NCBI RefSeq assembly: GCF_008763945.1
Contig: NZ_VTQH01000003.1
Coordinates: forward strand, 1 to 64,000
Length of the DNA: 64,000 nucleotides
Direction: 5' to 3'
From: Microbacterium testaceum StLB037
Lineage (GTDB): Bacteria > Actinomycetota > Actinomycetes > Actinomycetales > Microbacteriaceae
This document shows positions 7,846 through 16,840 of this stretch, one piece after another. Made by a program: the position numbers and the translations under genes. How positions within the stretch are numbered: the stretch's first letter is position 1; each line of letters starts with the position of its first letter. The notes beneath the pieces are model-generated. The model saw only the letters and a program-made list of their open reading frames with translations. It was not told the DNA's origin and searched no databases.

Positions 7846-8742
7846 GTGACCGATGCCGTCGTGCTCGTCTCGGGTGGCGCTGCCGTCACCCCGTTCACCG
7901 ACACCGACCGCGGTGCCCGGTCGGGGCTCGCGGCGGGCAACACCCTCACCGCGCTCCGCGAGCACTACCGTGCGGCCGGGCTGCCGGTCTTCACCGCGCC
8001 CGCCCGCATCGGCGCGGGGATCGTCGAGGCGGATGCCGGGTGGCAGGGCTTCGGCGACGTCCCGGTCGTGCTGCCCGCCGAGCTGACCATCAACGCCGTC
8101 GGCGGGGTCGACGACGCCGGCGTCGCGCTGGCCGCCTTTTTGCGGTGGCTCAGTGCGGAGTACGACGTGACGCGCTTGGACCTCGTCGCGCACTCCATGG
8201 GCGGCCTGTTCTCGCGCGCGGCGATCCGCGAGCTAGCCGGGGCGGGCCCGCGGGTGGACCGCCTCGTCACCCTCGGAACACCGTGGGACGGCGCGGTGCT
8301 CGGCGACGCCGTCGCGGGCGACATCACGGATGCCGACGCGCACGGCGACCCGGCCACCACGACGATCCTCGACCAGGCGCGGGCCTACGCCGCGGCGAAC
8401 TCCCAGGGAGCGGCCGAGCAGGTGTCGCGGCGGTTCCTGCGCGCCTGGAACGACGCGCAGGAGGGCGTGCTCGACGACGTTGCGGTCACGGCGATCGGGG
8501 CGGGGTTCTTCGCCGCCGCGACCGAGCCGATACAGCTCTGGCCGCACGACGGGCTCGTGTCGCTGCGCAGCGGTCGCGCCGACGACGTGCCGGCGGCGGT
8601 CGTTCCCCGCATCGATCGGCGCTCGTTCCCCGACCACGTGCACAGCATCTTCTTCGCGGACGCCTTCGGTCTGCCGTGGGAGCGCGCGCTCACGTGGGAT
8701 CCGCGGGTCTTCGACGTGGTCGACGCCGCGCGGGAAATCTGA
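7846..8742 (+). CDS. Alpha/beta hydrolase, lipase-like
   Basis: Predicted serine hydrolase of 298 residues without a signal peptide. The nucleophile elbow is AHSMGG with Ser117, followed by LVTLGTPWDGAVLG, a segment common to PGAP1/triacylglycerol-lipase-like hydrolases. A late Asp-His pair (PHDGLVS; FPDHVHSIFF) can supply the rest of the triad. The substrate is not evident. Start GTG 7846 is preceded by GAGGAG at 7835-7840. It stands alone between the peroxidase and the xylA promoter, and no neighbour suggests a pathway. Confidence 0.8.
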   Translation: MTDAVVLVSGGAAVTPFTDTDRGARSGLAAGNTLTALREHYRAAGLPVFTAPARIGAGIVEADAGWQGFGDVPVVLPAELTINAVGGVDDAGVALAAFLRWLSAEYDVTRLDLVAHSMGGLFSRAAIRELAGAGPRVDRLVTLGTPWDGAVLGDAVAGDITDADAHGDPATTTILDQARAYAAANSQGAAEQVSRRFLRAWNDAQEGVLDDVAVTAIGAGFFAAATEPIQLWPHDGLVSLRSGRADDVPAAVVPRIDRRSFPDHVHSIFFADAFGLPWERALTWDPRVFDVVDAAREI

Positions 8743-8777
8743 GGGGAACGCTGGACTCCGCGGCATCCGGGATATAT

Positions 8778-8792
8778 GTTGTGAGCACCAAC
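8778..8792. promoter_or_regulatory. GTTG-N7-CAAC box upstream of xylA
   Basis: GTTGTGAGCACCAAC has GTTG and CAAC arms separated by seven bases and is followed by AAAAC. It lies 53 bp before the xylA start, next to an AT-rich GATATATG stretch that could serve as a promoter element. The arms resemble half-sites of ROK XylR operators (TTGTTG/CAACAA). Whether the ROK protein at 5984-7144 binds here is inference. Confidence 0.45.
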
Positions 8793-8844
8793 AAAACCCG
8801 ATGCGCGTCACCGCGCGCTCGTGCGTCCATGCGAAGGAGCAGGA

Positions 8845-10032
8845 ATGCCCACCCCCACCCGCGATGACAAGTTCTCGTTCGGACTCTGGACCGTCGGCTA
8901 CAACGGCACCGACCCCTTCGGTGGCCCGACGCGTAAGCCCCTCGACGTCGTCCACGTCGTGGAGAAGCTCGCCGAGCTCGGCGCGTACGGCCTGACCTTC
9001 CACGACGACGACCTCTTCGCCTTCGGCTCCACCGACGCCGAGCGTCAGACGCAGATCGACCGCCTCAAGGGCGCGATGGAGGCCACCGGCATCGTCACGC
9101 CGATGGTGACCACCAACCTCTTCTCGGCCCCCGTCTTCAAGGACGGCGGCTTCACCTCCAACGACCGCCAGGTGCGTCGTTTCGCCCTCCGCAAGGTGCT
9201 GCGCAACCTCGACCTCGCCGCCGAGCTCGGCGCGAAGACCTTCGTCATGTGGGGTGGTCGCGAGGGCGCCGAGTACGACTCCGCGAAGGACATCCGCCAG
9301 GCGCTCGAGCGCTACCGCGAGGCCGTCAACCTGCTCGGCGACTACGTCACCGACAAGGGTTACGACATCCGCTTCGCCATCGAGCCCAAGCCCAACGAGC
9401 CCCGCGGCGACATCCTGCTGCCCACGCTCGGCCACGCGATCGCGTTCATCGACTCGCTCGAGCGCCCCGAGCTGGTGGGCCTGAACCCCGAGGTCGGCCA
9501 CGAGCAGATGGCGGGCTTGAACTTCGCCGCCGGCATCGCCCAGGCGCTGTACCACGGCAAGCTCTTCCACATCGACCTCAACGGTCAGCGCGGCATCAAG
9601 TACGACCAGGACCTCGTGTTCGGCCACGGCGACCTGCACAACGCCTTCGCCCTCGTCGACCTGCTCGAGAACGGCGGCCCCGGCGGCGTGCCCGCCTACG
9701 ACGGCCCCCGCCACTTCGACTACAAGCCCTCGCGCACCGAGGACGAGACCGGCGTCTGGGACTCCGTCTCGGCCAACATGAACACCTACCTGCTGCTCAA
9801 GGAGCGCGCCGCGGCCTTCCGCGCCGACCCCGAGGTGCAGGAGGCACTCGAGGCCGCCAAGGTCGCCGAGCTCGCTCAGCCCACGCTGAACGAGGGCGAG
9901 ACCTACGACGACTTCCTCGCCGACCGCTCGGCATACGAGGACTTCGACGCCGACGCCTACCTCGGAGGCAAGGGCTTCGGCTTCGTCCGCCTGCAGCAGC
10001 TCGCCACCGAGCACCTGCTCGGCGCTCGCTGA
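8845..10032 (+). CDS. xylA: Xylose isomerase
   Basis: Converts D-xylose to D-xylulose (and glucose to fructose) in the cytoplasm. The protein has 395 residues, the length of the actinobacterial class I enzyme. Catalytic His53 and Asp56 sit in FHDDDL; the metal- and substrate-binding residues Glu180 and Lys182 are in [13 protein letters not shown], with Glu216 and His219 in NPEVGHEQ. The start ATG 8845 follows AAGGAG. It is transcribed towards xylB, but a strong hairpin terminator and a second hairpin lie between the two genes, so xylB may be read through only partly or have its own promoter. Confidence 0.98.
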   Translation: MPTPTRDDKFSFGLWTVGYNGTDPFGGPTRKPLDVVHVVEKLAELGAYGLTFHDDDLFAFGSTDAERQTQIDRLKGAMEATGIVTPMVTTNLFSAPVFKDGGFTSNDRQVRRFALRKVLRNLDLAAELGAKTFVMWGGREGAEYDSAKDIRQALERYREAVNLLGDYVTDKGYDIRFAIEPKPNEPRGDILLPTLGHAIAFIDSLERPELVGLNPEVGHEQMAGLNFAAGIAQALYHGKLFHIDLNGQRGIKYDQDLVFGHGDLHNAFALVDLLENGGPGGVPAYDGPRHFDYKPSRTEDETGVWDSVSANMNTYLLLKERAAAFRADPEVQEALEAAKVAELAQPTLNEGETYDDFLADRSAYEDFDADAYLGGKGFGFVRLQQLATEHLLGAR

Positions 10033-10040
10033 ATCGGGAC

Positions 10041-10077
10041 GGGGCCCGGATGCCACGGCATCCGGGCCCCCTTTCTT
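10041..10077 (+). terminator. Strong hairpin terminator after xylA
   Basis: Arms of 14 bp at 10041-10054 and 10057-10070 are perfectly complementary (GGGGCCCGGATGCC and its complement), separated by AC and followed by CTTTCTT. It begins eight bases after the xylA stop. The stem contains GGATGCC and GGCATCC, the heptamer that recurs across the window. Confidence 0.85.
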
Positions 10078-10143
10078 CCGTTGAGCGTCCACGACACGCC
10101 GCATCGCCATTGTGCGAAACGGCGTTTCGCGGACACTGAACGG
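10078..10143. repeat. Hairpin element, family with GTCC/GGAC ends (copy 2)
   Basis: The left arm begins CCGTTGAGCGTCC and the right arm ends GGACACTGAACGGG, with inner complementarity between ACGCC and GGCGT. It shares the exact 16-mer GTCCACGACACGCCGC with the element at 7722-7776 and the right end GGACACT/GAACGGG with the one at 37047-37103. It lies directly after the xylA terminator and 38 bp before xylB. Confidence 0.6.
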
Positions 10144-10181
10144 GATGCCGCGCTGTGGCGGCGGGAACAAGAGGAGTGAGC

Positions 10182-11573
10182 ATGACGCTCGTCATGGGAG
10201 TCGACTCGTCGACGCAGTCGTGCAAGGTCGTCGTCGTCGACGCCGAGACCGGGAGGGTCGTGCGCGAGGGGCGCGCGTCGCACCCCGCGGGAACGTCGGT
10301 CGACCCGGAGGCCTGGTGGAGAGCGCTTCAGGATGCCATCTCCCAGGCCGGCGGTCTCGACGACATCGCCGCGGTGTCGATCGCGGGCCAACAGCACGGC
10401 ATGGTCGTGCTCGACGCCGAGGGCGCGGTGATCCGCGACGCTCTGCTGTGGAACGACACCCGTTCGGCCCAGGCCGCGCGCGACCTCATCGCCGAGGTCG
10501 GTGCCGAGGCCTACGCCGAGCGGACCGGTGCGGTGCCGGTGGCGTCGTTCACCGGCACGAAGCTGCGCTGGCTGCGCGACGCCGAGCCCGAGAACGCCGC
10601 GCTCGTCGCGGCCGTCGCCCTGCCCCACGACTGGCTCACGTGGCGCCTGCGCGGTTTCGGTCCGGGCAACGCCGTGCTCGATGAGCTCGTGACCGACCGC
10701 TCCGACGCCTCGGGCACCGCGTACTGGGGCGCCGACGGGTACGACCTCGACCTGTTCCGTCGCGCCCTCGGTCACGATGCCGTGCTGCCGCGCGTGCTCG
10801 GCCCCTGGGAGAGCGCGGGCACGCTGCCCGGCGGTGCCCTCGTCGGCCCCGGTGCGGGCGACAACGCCGGAGCGGCGCTCGGCCTCGGCGCGGGCGTGGG
10901 CGACGTCGTCGTCTCTCTCGGCACCTCGGGTACGGTGTTCGCCGTCGCCGACGAGCCGACCCGCGACACGACGGGCGCGGTCGCCGGCTTCGCCGACGCG
11001 ACCGGTCGGTTCCTCCCGCTGGTGGCGACCCTCAATGCCGCGCGCGTGCTCGACGCCTTCGCGGGTCTGCTGGGCGTCACGCACGACGAGCTGGGTGCCC
11101 TCGCGCTCGAGGCCGAGCCCGGCGCCGGCGGCGTGGTGCTCGTGCCGTGGTTCGAGGGCGAGCGCACGCCCAACCTGCCGCACGCGCAGGCGTCGCTGAC
11201 CGGTCTGACCCTGGCATCCACGAATCGTCCGAACTTCGCGCGCGCCGCCATCGAGGGGATGCTGAGCGGCCTCGCCGTCGGGCTCGAGGCGATCCAGGCC
11301 CAGGGGGTCGACGTGCAGCGCGTGCTACTCATCGGCGGGGCGGCGGCGAACGAGGGCGTGGCGCGCATCGCCGCACAGGTGTTCGACGCCGAGATCGTCG
11401 TGCCGGCCGCAGGGGAGTACGTCGCGCTCGGGGCGGCCCGTCAGGCGGCCGGGGTGTGGGCGGGTGGACCCGTCGACTGGGCGGTGTCGACGACCCGGAC
11501 GGTCGAGCCCGACCACCGGCCCGAGATCCGCGAGCGATACGACGTCGTGGCGGCGCTGCGCGCGGTCGAGTGA
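10182..11573 (+). CDS. xylB: Xylulokinase
   Basis: Phosphorylates D-xylulose to D-xylulose 5-phosphate, which enters the pentose phosphate pathway. The 463-residue FGGY kinase begins with the phosphate-binding strand [17 protein letters not shown]. It contains [12 protein letters not shown] with the catalytic-loop type GQQHG motif, LLWNDTRSA, the C-terminal domain segment [14 protein letters not shown], and [19 protein letters not shown] near residue 390. The ATG at 10182 is preceded by GAGGAG at 10171-10176; an in-phase extension upstream has no ribosome site. It is the natural partner of xylA just upstream. Confidence 0.97.
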   Translation: MTLVMGVDSSTQSCKVVVVDAETGRVVREGRASHPAGTSVDPEAWWRALQDAISQAGGLDDIAAVSIAGQQHGMVVLDAEGAVIRDALLWNDTRSAQAARDLIAEVGAEAYAERTGAVPVASFTGTKLRWLRDAEPENAALVAAVALPHDWLTWRLRGFGPGNAVLDELVTDRSDASGTAYWGADGYDLDLFRRALGHDAVLPRVLGPWESAGTLPGGALVGPGAGDNAGAALGLGAGVGDVVVSLGTSGTVFAVADEPTRDTTGAVAGFADATGRFLPLVATLNAARVLDAFAGLLGVTHDELGALALEAEPGAGGVVLVPWFEGERTPNLPHAQASLTGLTLASTNRPNFARAAIEGMLSGLAVGLEAIQAQGVDVQRVLLIGGAAANEGVARIAAQVFDAEIVVPAAGEYVALGAARQAAGVWAGGPVDWAVSTTRTVEPDHRPEIRERYDVVAALRAVE

Positions 11574-11867
11574 TCCCGGGAGGGGGACGGGTCCCGGGAG
11601 GGGAACGGAAACCCCATCCCTCTCGGGTCGGGGCCTGCGGTCACCGCACGCGTGAGAGCACCGCGCCTGCGTGCGCGAACTCGATGCGGAGGCGGGCGAA
11701 AGGGCACCGAGGCGGGGCGAATTGTGGACGGTACTCGCGGCGATCCGTCGCGACCGCTCATCGACATCGCGTGGACCCGTTGGTGTAACACGGCCCCCTC
11801 TATTCTGACGCGGCCGGTCGAACCCTGTCAGGATCCCCGACGGAGGGTCTCGGCCTGCCGGTGAGCG
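11574..11867. other. Non-coding gap after xylB
   Basis: The start of this stretch holds a near-repeat of TCCCGGGAGGGGGACGGG and an imperfect stem (arms about 11593-11603 and 11612-11626) that may end xylB transcription. Near its end, TATTCT at 11801-11806 with TTGGTG upstream is a weak promoter candidate for the broken gene that follows. No convincing gene is visible. Confidence 0.5.
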
Positions 11868-12307
11868 ATGGTCGCTCGCCGCCGGAGCTCTGGGAGTTTC
11901 CGCTTGTCTGCTCGTTCACGAATAGCGGCCGTCGGTGCCGCCCTGCTCATCGCCGCATCGATCTCGCTCCCCTCGGCGGCCATCGCCACCTCGGACGCCT
12001 CCGACGACCTGTGGACGCCCGCGCACGACGTCGACGCGTCCGCCCTCACCCCCTCGCCCACCCGGTTCGAGTCCTTCGACCTCGACCTGTCCGGGATGAG
12101 CTCTCTCCTCGCCCCCGCACGCTGGTCGCGAAGGCGACGGGACTGCGGGCGGCCTCGGCCGAGCGCACGATCACCGTTCCCGCCCCCGACGGCAGCCTCG
12201 TCGCCTTCCAGGTGCAGCCGGTCCAGATCCTGGCCAACGACCTGCGGGAGCAGCTCGCGGCGCGTCGACGTCGCGCGGGCCGCGCCGACGATGCGGCACG
12301 CCCCTGA
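11868..12307 (+). pseudogene. Broken secreted protein gene (metalloprotease-like N-terminus)
   Basis: The ATG at 11868 opens a signal peptide (SRIAAVGAALLIAASISLP then SAAIA) and a mature start FESFDLDLSGMSSLLA. The phase then becomes Arg/Ser/Pro-rich nonsense, while the frame starting at 11861 takes over with ITVPAPDGSLVAFQVQPVQI and stops at 12307. This is a frameshift near 12115 followed by C-terminal truncation. The FDLD...TVPAPDGSLVAFQV pattern resembles the propeptide start of secreted reprolysin-like zinc proteases, which are many hundreds of residues long; here the whole catalytic part is absent. Family assignment is from memory and tentative; loss of function is clear from the frame break. 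Confidence 0.7.
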
Positions 12308-12475
12308 GGGGGATCACCCGCGCGCGACGGGGTGGTAGCACAGCGCGCTCATAGGCCAGAGTAGGACCGGGTCCGTCGACGTCTTGTAAGGGGGGCGTCG
12401 GCGGACTCTTCCGCGCGGGAGCGCTCCCGCGTCAACCGTCTTCCGGCCGCGGCCGGTGCGCTCTACCGTCCTCGC

Positions 12476-12646
12476 ATGACGCGCATCCACCTCCACGCCC
12501 CGTCTTTCGACCGAGAGATCGACGTCGACATCCATCCCTCCGGCGACTCCGTCCGCGACGACCTCATAGAGGCCGAGGGGATGACCTGGGTGCGCGACGG
12601 GGACGTCGACGGGATGCCGCGATACATCCCGGCCGCGGCGGGTTGA
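12476..12646 (+). CDS. Small hypothetical protein, 56 residues
   Basis: An acidic 56-residue frame, beginning MTRIHLHAPSFDREIDVDIH and ending MPRYIPAAAG. It has no membrane segment, signal or cysteine. The composition (ordered charged residues, normal codon use) looks protein-like rather than random GC-rich noise, but no ribosome site is obvious and I do not recognise a family. It lies convergent to the 12664-13401 gene with a 17-bp gap. Confidence 0.4.
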   Translation: MTRIHLHAPSFDREIDVDIHPSGDSVRDDLIEAEGMTWVRDGDVDGMPRYIPAAAG

Positions 12647-12663
12647 GGGCCTCGCCGCCGCAC

Positions 12664-13401
12664 TCAGCGCGGCATGCGCACGTCGGCGTCCGTCGGTTGC
12701 ACGCGCGCGTACGACGGCTGGCGCGCCGCGCGCACCCACGCGTAGGCCCCCGAGCCCGGGAGCGATCGTCGCACCGCGTCGAACCGCAGCCCGGTGTCGT
12801 CTTGGTCGCCATCCGCGCGCAGATCGACGACGGCGAACGGATGCCACGCCCCGAGCGCCGTGGCGTGCCCCAGGGTGAGCGACCAGGTGCGGTCGTCCTC
12901 AGCGCCGAGCTCCCGGGGATCGGTGGCGGCGGGGCGACCCGACCGCGTCCGCGCGCCCACGAGCACCGGCCCACGCGTTCCGCGGTAGGGGAAGAGCGAA
13001 CCGAAGCGCGCGGATTCGGCGCGGCGGTGCAGCAGCAGCGCGAAGCGCGCGGGGACCGTCCACCCCGTCGAGGCGAGTTCGATGTCCGCGGGCGCCCCGC
13101 TCGCCTCGACGCGCAGCGCGAGCCCGAAGATGTCGGGCAAGGGCGCGGGCAGGCCGATCGACCGGGACACGCGGGCGACGACCGGCACGGGCCCGCCGGG
13201 ACCCCGATCGATCCACGCGATCCCCGAGGGCTCGGCATCCGGGATCCATCGCACCTGCCCGCTCAACACCACCCCGCGCGGATGGATCGGGCGGGGGTGG
13301 CGCAGGCGTTGCCCGAGGGCGAACGCTCCGCTCAGAACCGCGCCGATCGCACGCGCGACGGGGGCGTGCGAGAGGCGGGGGATGCCGGTGCCCGAGGTCA
13401 T
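12664..13401 (-). CDS. Hypothetical protein with catalase-like fold features
   Basis: A 245-residue cytoplasmic protein. Residues 40-110 (HPRGVVLSGQVRW, VPVVARVSRSIGLP, DIFGLALRV) follow the strand order of the heme-catalase core, where an HP/RG start, a VxARFS strand and a GxAVR strand recur. No proximal tyrosine or distal histidine-asparagine pair of true catalases is evident, so enzymatic activity should not be assumed. I chose ATG 13401; a GTG six codons upstream is possible. It is divergent from the LacI regulator, with 66 bp between starts. Confidence 0.6.
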   Translation of the reverse strand: MTSGTGIPRLSHAPVARAIGAVLSGAFALGQRLRHPRPIHPRGVVLSGQVRWIPDAEPSGIAWIDRGPGGPVPVVARVSRSIGLPAPLPDIFGLALRVEASGAPADIELASTGWTVPARFALLLHRRAESARFGSLFPYRGTRGPVLVGARTRSGRPAATDPRELGAEDDRTWSLTLGHATALGAWHPFAVVDLRADGDQDDTGLRFDAVRRSLPGSGAYAWVRAARQPSYARVQPTDADVRMPR

Positions 13402-13467
13402 CGCGCCATCGCACCCCACGCCGGCCCGGTCGGCCGAGGGGGTTGCGCGCCGCTACTGTGAGGGACC

Positions 13468-14436
13468 ATGAGCGGCGAGGTCGGGGGCAAGCGCATCGGC
13501 GTGCGCGAGGTCGCCGCCGCCGCGGGCGTCTCGACGCAGACCGTCTCGCGGGTGCTCAACGGCTATGCGGGCATCCGGGAGAGTACGCGCGAACGCGTCT
13601 TGGCTGCGGTGGCGGACCTCGACTACCGCGTCAACAACGCCGCGCGGGCGCTCGGCACGAGCCTGACGCGGACGGTCGGGGTCGTGGCATCCGATGCCGT
13701 GCTCCACGGGCCCTCGGCGGGCATCGCCGCTCTCGAGCGCGCGGCGCGGACGCGCGGGCGGTGGATCTCGACCGCCTACACCGACTCCGATGACCCCGCC
13801 GACATCGACGCCGCGGTGCGGCACTTGCTCGCGCAGGGCGTCGACGGGATCGTGCTGGTCGCGGCGCACGGAGCCACTCCTCTCGAGGGGTACGACGTGC
13901 CGATCGTGCCGCTGTACGGCGAGTCGGGAATCCGCCAACGCGACGCGGCCGCCCTCGTCGTGGATCATCTCGCCGACCTCGGACATCGCTCGATCGTCGA
14001 GCTCGCGGGCCCCTCCGACTGGCGCGAGGCCCTCGCCCGCACGGACGGGGTCGCCGACGCCGTGGCCCGCCGGGGTCTGGACATCGTCGAACGCGTCGAG
14101 GGGGACTGGAGCGCCGCCTCGGGGTCCGCCGTCGTCGACGCCGTCGCCGCCCGCGTCTCCGCGGGGGCCACGGCCGTCGCGGTCGCCAACGATCAGATGG
14201 CGCTCGGCCTCGTCGCGGGCCTGGCCGCTCGGGGCCTGCGGGTGCCCGCCGACGTCTCGGTGACAGGGTTCGACGACAACCCGGATGCCGCGTTCTACAC
14301 GCCCGCGCTCACGACGGTGCGTCTGGATGTCGAGGGCGAGGCGGAGTACGCCGTGGCCGCCGTGCTCGGCGACGACGCCCCGCCGCCGGCGGCCCCGGTG
14401 CTCGTGATTCGGGACTCGACGGCCCCACCGCGCTGA
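13468..14436 (+). CDS. LacI-family transcriptional regulator of the arabinose operon
   Basis: Repressor of 322 residues. The LacI helix-turn-helix is at about 9-32 ([27 protein letters not shown]), with hinge residues NNAARALGTS, followed by a periplasmic-binding-like effector domain (GVVASDAVLHGPS to TGFDDNPDAAFYTP). It is the first gene upstream of araDBA on the same strand; 96 bp separate its stop from araD, and this gap holds a perfect 16-bp LacI-type palindrome. The likely effector is L-arabinose or a phosphorylated derivative. The regulator is functionally comparable to AraR, but AraR of Bacillus belongs to a different family, so no symbol is given. Confidence 0.9.
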   Translation: MSGEVGGKRIGVREVAAAAGVSTQTVSRVLNGYAGIRESTRERVLAAVADLDYRVNNAARALGTSLTRTVGVVASDAVLHGPSAGIAALERAARTRGRWISTAYTDSDDPADIDAAVRHLLAQGVDGIVLVAAHGATPLEGYDVPIVPLYGESGIRQRDAAALVVDHLADLGHRSIVELAGPSDWREALARTDGVADAVARRGLDIVERVEGDWSAASGSAVVDAVAARVSAGATAVAVANDQMALGLVAGLAARGLRVPADVSVTGFDDNPDAAFYTPALTTVRLDVEGEAEYAVAAVLGDDAPPPAAPVLVIRDSTAPPR

Positions 14437-14463
14437 CACCCGACGGCCTCTCGCGGAATCGGG

Positions 14464-14479
14464 ATGTTACCGGTAACAT
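14464..14479. promoter_or_regulatory. Perfect 16-bp LacI-type operator upstream of araD
   Basis: ATGTTACCGGTAACAT is fully self-complementary with a central CG pair, the usual form of a LacI operator. It lies 54 bp before the araD start and 27 bp after the regulator stop, well placed to repress araDBA. Confidence 0.8.
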
Positions 14480-14532
14480 TGCGACACGAGGGCGCCGCGC
14501 CCCACCACCCGAACCCCGTCGAAGGAGACTGC

Positions 14533-15249
14533 GTGTCCGACGCCGCCCCGTTCACGCCCGAGGTGCAGCAGGCGATCGACGCCGTACGCGCCGACGTCGC
14601 GAAACTGCACGCCGAGCTCGTGCGCTACAACCTCATCGTCTGGACCGGCGGCAATGTCTCGGGCCGCGTGCCCGGTGCCGACCTGTTCGTCATCAAGCCC
14701 TCCGGTGTCTCGTACGACGACCTGGCCCCCGAGAACATGATCCTCTGCGACCTCGACGGCAACGCCGTTCCCGGCACCCCCGGCTCCGAGCGCAGCCCCT
14801 CGAGCGACACCGCGGCGCACGCCTACGTGTACCGGAACATGCCCGAGGTCGGCGGGGTCGTGCACACGCACTCCACCTACGGCGTCGCGTGGGCGGCCCG
14901 GGGCGAGGAGATCCCCTGCGTCATCACGGCGATGGCCGACGAGTTCGGCGGACCCATCCCGGTCGGTCCCTTCGCGATCATCGGCGACGACTCGATCGGC
15001 CGCGGCATCGTCGAGACGCTGCGCGGCCACCGCTCGCGCGGCGTGATCATGCAGAACCATGGACCCTTCACGATCGGCACGAACGCCAAAGACGCGGTGA
15101 AGGCCGCCGTCATGCTCGAGGACGTCGCCCGTACCGTGCACATCGCGCGCGAGGCGGGGCCGCTCATCCCGATCCCGCAGGACAAGATCGACGCCCTCTA
15201 CAACCGCTACCAGAACGTCTACGGACAGAGCACGGACGACCGCCGATGA
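14533..15249 (+). CDS. araD: L-ribulose-5-phosphate 4-epimerase
   Basis: Last step of L-arabinose use: converts L-ribulose 5-phosphate to D-xylulose 5-phosphate. The protein has 238 residues of the class II aldolase/epimerase fold. Zinc ligands are His111 and His113 (HTHS) and His176 (NHGPF); SSD at 90-92 matches the phosphate/catalytic loop. The N-terminus GGNVSGR is the usual phosphate-binding turn. GTG 14533 is the start, with GAAGGAG eight bases upstream; a more distal start would overlap the operator. The stop overlaps the araB start in ATGA. Confidence 0.96.
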   Translation: MSDAAPFTPEVQQAIDAVRADVAKLHAELVRYNLIVWTGGNVSGRVPGADLFVIKPSGVSYDDLAPENMILCDLDGNAVPGTPGSERSPSSDTAAHAYVYRNMPEVGGVVHTHSTYGVAWAARGEEIPCVITAMADEFGGPIPVGPFAIIGDDSIGRGIVETLRGHRSRGVIMQNHGPFTIGTNAKDAVKAAVMLEDVARTVHIAREAGPLIPIPQDKIDALYNRYQNVYGQSTDDRR

Positions 15250-16817
15250 ACGCGCACATCACCGAAGGCCGGGCGAGCCTCGGCATCGAGCTCGGCTCGA
15301 CCCGCATCAAGGCGTGCCTCATCGGCCCCGACGCCGAGGTGCTCGCCACCGGTTCCCACGAGTGGGAGAACGTCTACGCCGACAAGCTGTGGACCTATTC
15401 GCTGGATGCCGTGTGGTCGGGCCTCCAGGCCGCCTACGCCGAGCTGGTCCAGAACGTGCAGCAGCAGTACGGCGTCACCCCCGAGCGCTACGCCGCGATG
15501 GGCGTGTCGGCGATGATGCACGGCTATCTCGCCTTCGACGCCGAGGGTGAGCTGCTCGCCCCCTTCCGCACGTGGCGCAACACGAACACCGGTGTCGCCG
15601 CTGCCGAGCTCACCGAGCTGCTGGGAGTGAACATTCCGCTCCGCTGGTCGATCGCGCACCTGCACCAGGCCGTCGTCGACGCCGAGCCCCACGTGCCCGA
15701 GATCCGCTTCCTCACCACCCTCGCGGGCTACGTGCACTGGAAGCTCACCGGCGAGAAGGTGCTCGGCGTGGGGGATGCCTCGGGCATGTTCCCCATCGAC
15801 TCCGCCACCCGCGACTACGACGCCGAGCTCGTCGCGCGCTATGACCAGCTCGCCGCGGGCCGCGTCCCGGCGCTGAAAGACCTGCTGCCCCAGTCGCTCG
15901 TCGCCGGCACGTCCGCCGGAAACCTGACCGATGAGGGGGCGCGGCTCCTCGATCCGAGCGGAACCCTGCGCCCCGGCATCCCGTTCGCTCCTCCCGAGGG
16001 CGACGCGGGCACCGGCATGGTCGCGACGTGCGCCGTGGCTCCTCGCACCGGGAACGTCAGCGCCGGCACGAGCATCTTCGCGATGGTCGTGCTCGAGCGT
16101 CCGCTGAGCCAGGTGCACCACGAGCTCGACCTGGTCACGACGCCCGCGGGAGACGCGGTCGCGATGGTGCACTGCAACAACGGTGCGAGCGAGCTGGCCG
16201 CGTGGGCCAACATGTTCACCGCGTTCGCCGCCGCTGCCGGCACCCCGGTGACCCCGGATGCCACCTATGCGGCACTGTTCGAGGCGGCACTGAACGGCGA
16301 GGCCGACGCCGGCGGACTGCTGGCCTACAACCACCTCGCGGGTGAGCCCATCGCGGGTCTCGACGAGGGCCGACCGCTGGTCGTGCGCACCCCTGACAGC
16401 CGCCTGACGCTGCCGAACTTCATGCGCGCGCAGCTCTACGGCGTGTTCGGCACCCTCGCACTCGGCATGGACGTGCTCCACGGCGAGGGCGTGCAGCTCG
16501 ACAAGATGTACGCCCACGGCGGCATGTTCCGCACGGCCGGCGTCGCCCAGCGCTTCCTCGCCGCTGCCCTCGACGCACCCGTCGCGGTCGCCGAGACGGC
16601 GTCCGAGGGTGGGGCGTGGGGCATGGCCGTACTCGCCGCGTACGTCGCCGACGACTCCGGCCGCGACCTCGACACGTGGCTGCGCGAGACGGTGTTCGCC
16701 ACCGCCCCCATCGTCACCGCCGATCCCGAAGCGGCCGACGTGGCCGGCTTCTCGTCCTACCTCGACCGTTACCGCGCAGGCCTCGCCGTCGAGGCCGCCG
16801 CCGTGGCATCCCTCTGA
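15246..16817 (+). CDS. araB: FGGY-family kinase, L-ribulokinase of the arabinose operon
   Basis: Probable L-ribulokinase, 523 residues. The N-terminal strand is [16 protein letters not shown]; later segments include [22 protein letters not shown], the nucleotide-domain [14 protein letters not shown], and [21 protein letters not shown]. Its substrate-domain motifs differ from E. coli AraB and look like the FGGY branch found in ara operons of Gram-positives; the position between araD and araA makes the ribulokinase role the best reading. Start ATG 15246 overlaps the araD stop, so translation is coupled. Confidence 0.88.
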   Translation: MNAHITEGRASLGIELGSTRIKACLIGPDAEVLATGSHEWENVYADKLWTYSLDAVWSGLQAAYAELVQNVQQQYGVTPERYAAMGVSAMMHGYLAFDAEGELLAPFRTWRNTNTGVAAAELTELLGVNIPLRWSIAHLHQAVVDAEPHVPEIRFLTTLAGYVHWKLTGEKVLGVGDASGMFPIDSATRDYDAELVARYDQLAAGRVPALKDLLPQSLVAGTSAGNLTDEGARLLDPSGTLRPGIPFAPPEGDAGTGMVATCAVAPRTGNVSAGTSIFAMVVLERPLSQVHHELDLVTTPAGDAVAMVHCNNGASELAAWANMFTAFAAAAGTPVTPDATYAALFEAALNGEADAGGLLAYNHLAGEPIAGLDEGRPLVVRTPDSRLTLPNFMRAQLYGVFGTLALGMDVLHGEGVQLDKMYAHGGMFRTAGVAQRFLAAALDAPVAVAETASEGGAWGMAVLAAYVADDSGRDLDTWLRETVFATAPIVTADPEAADVAGFSSYLDRYRAGLAVEAAAVASL

Positions 16818-16840
16818 AGATCCCTCACGAAGGAAAAGAA

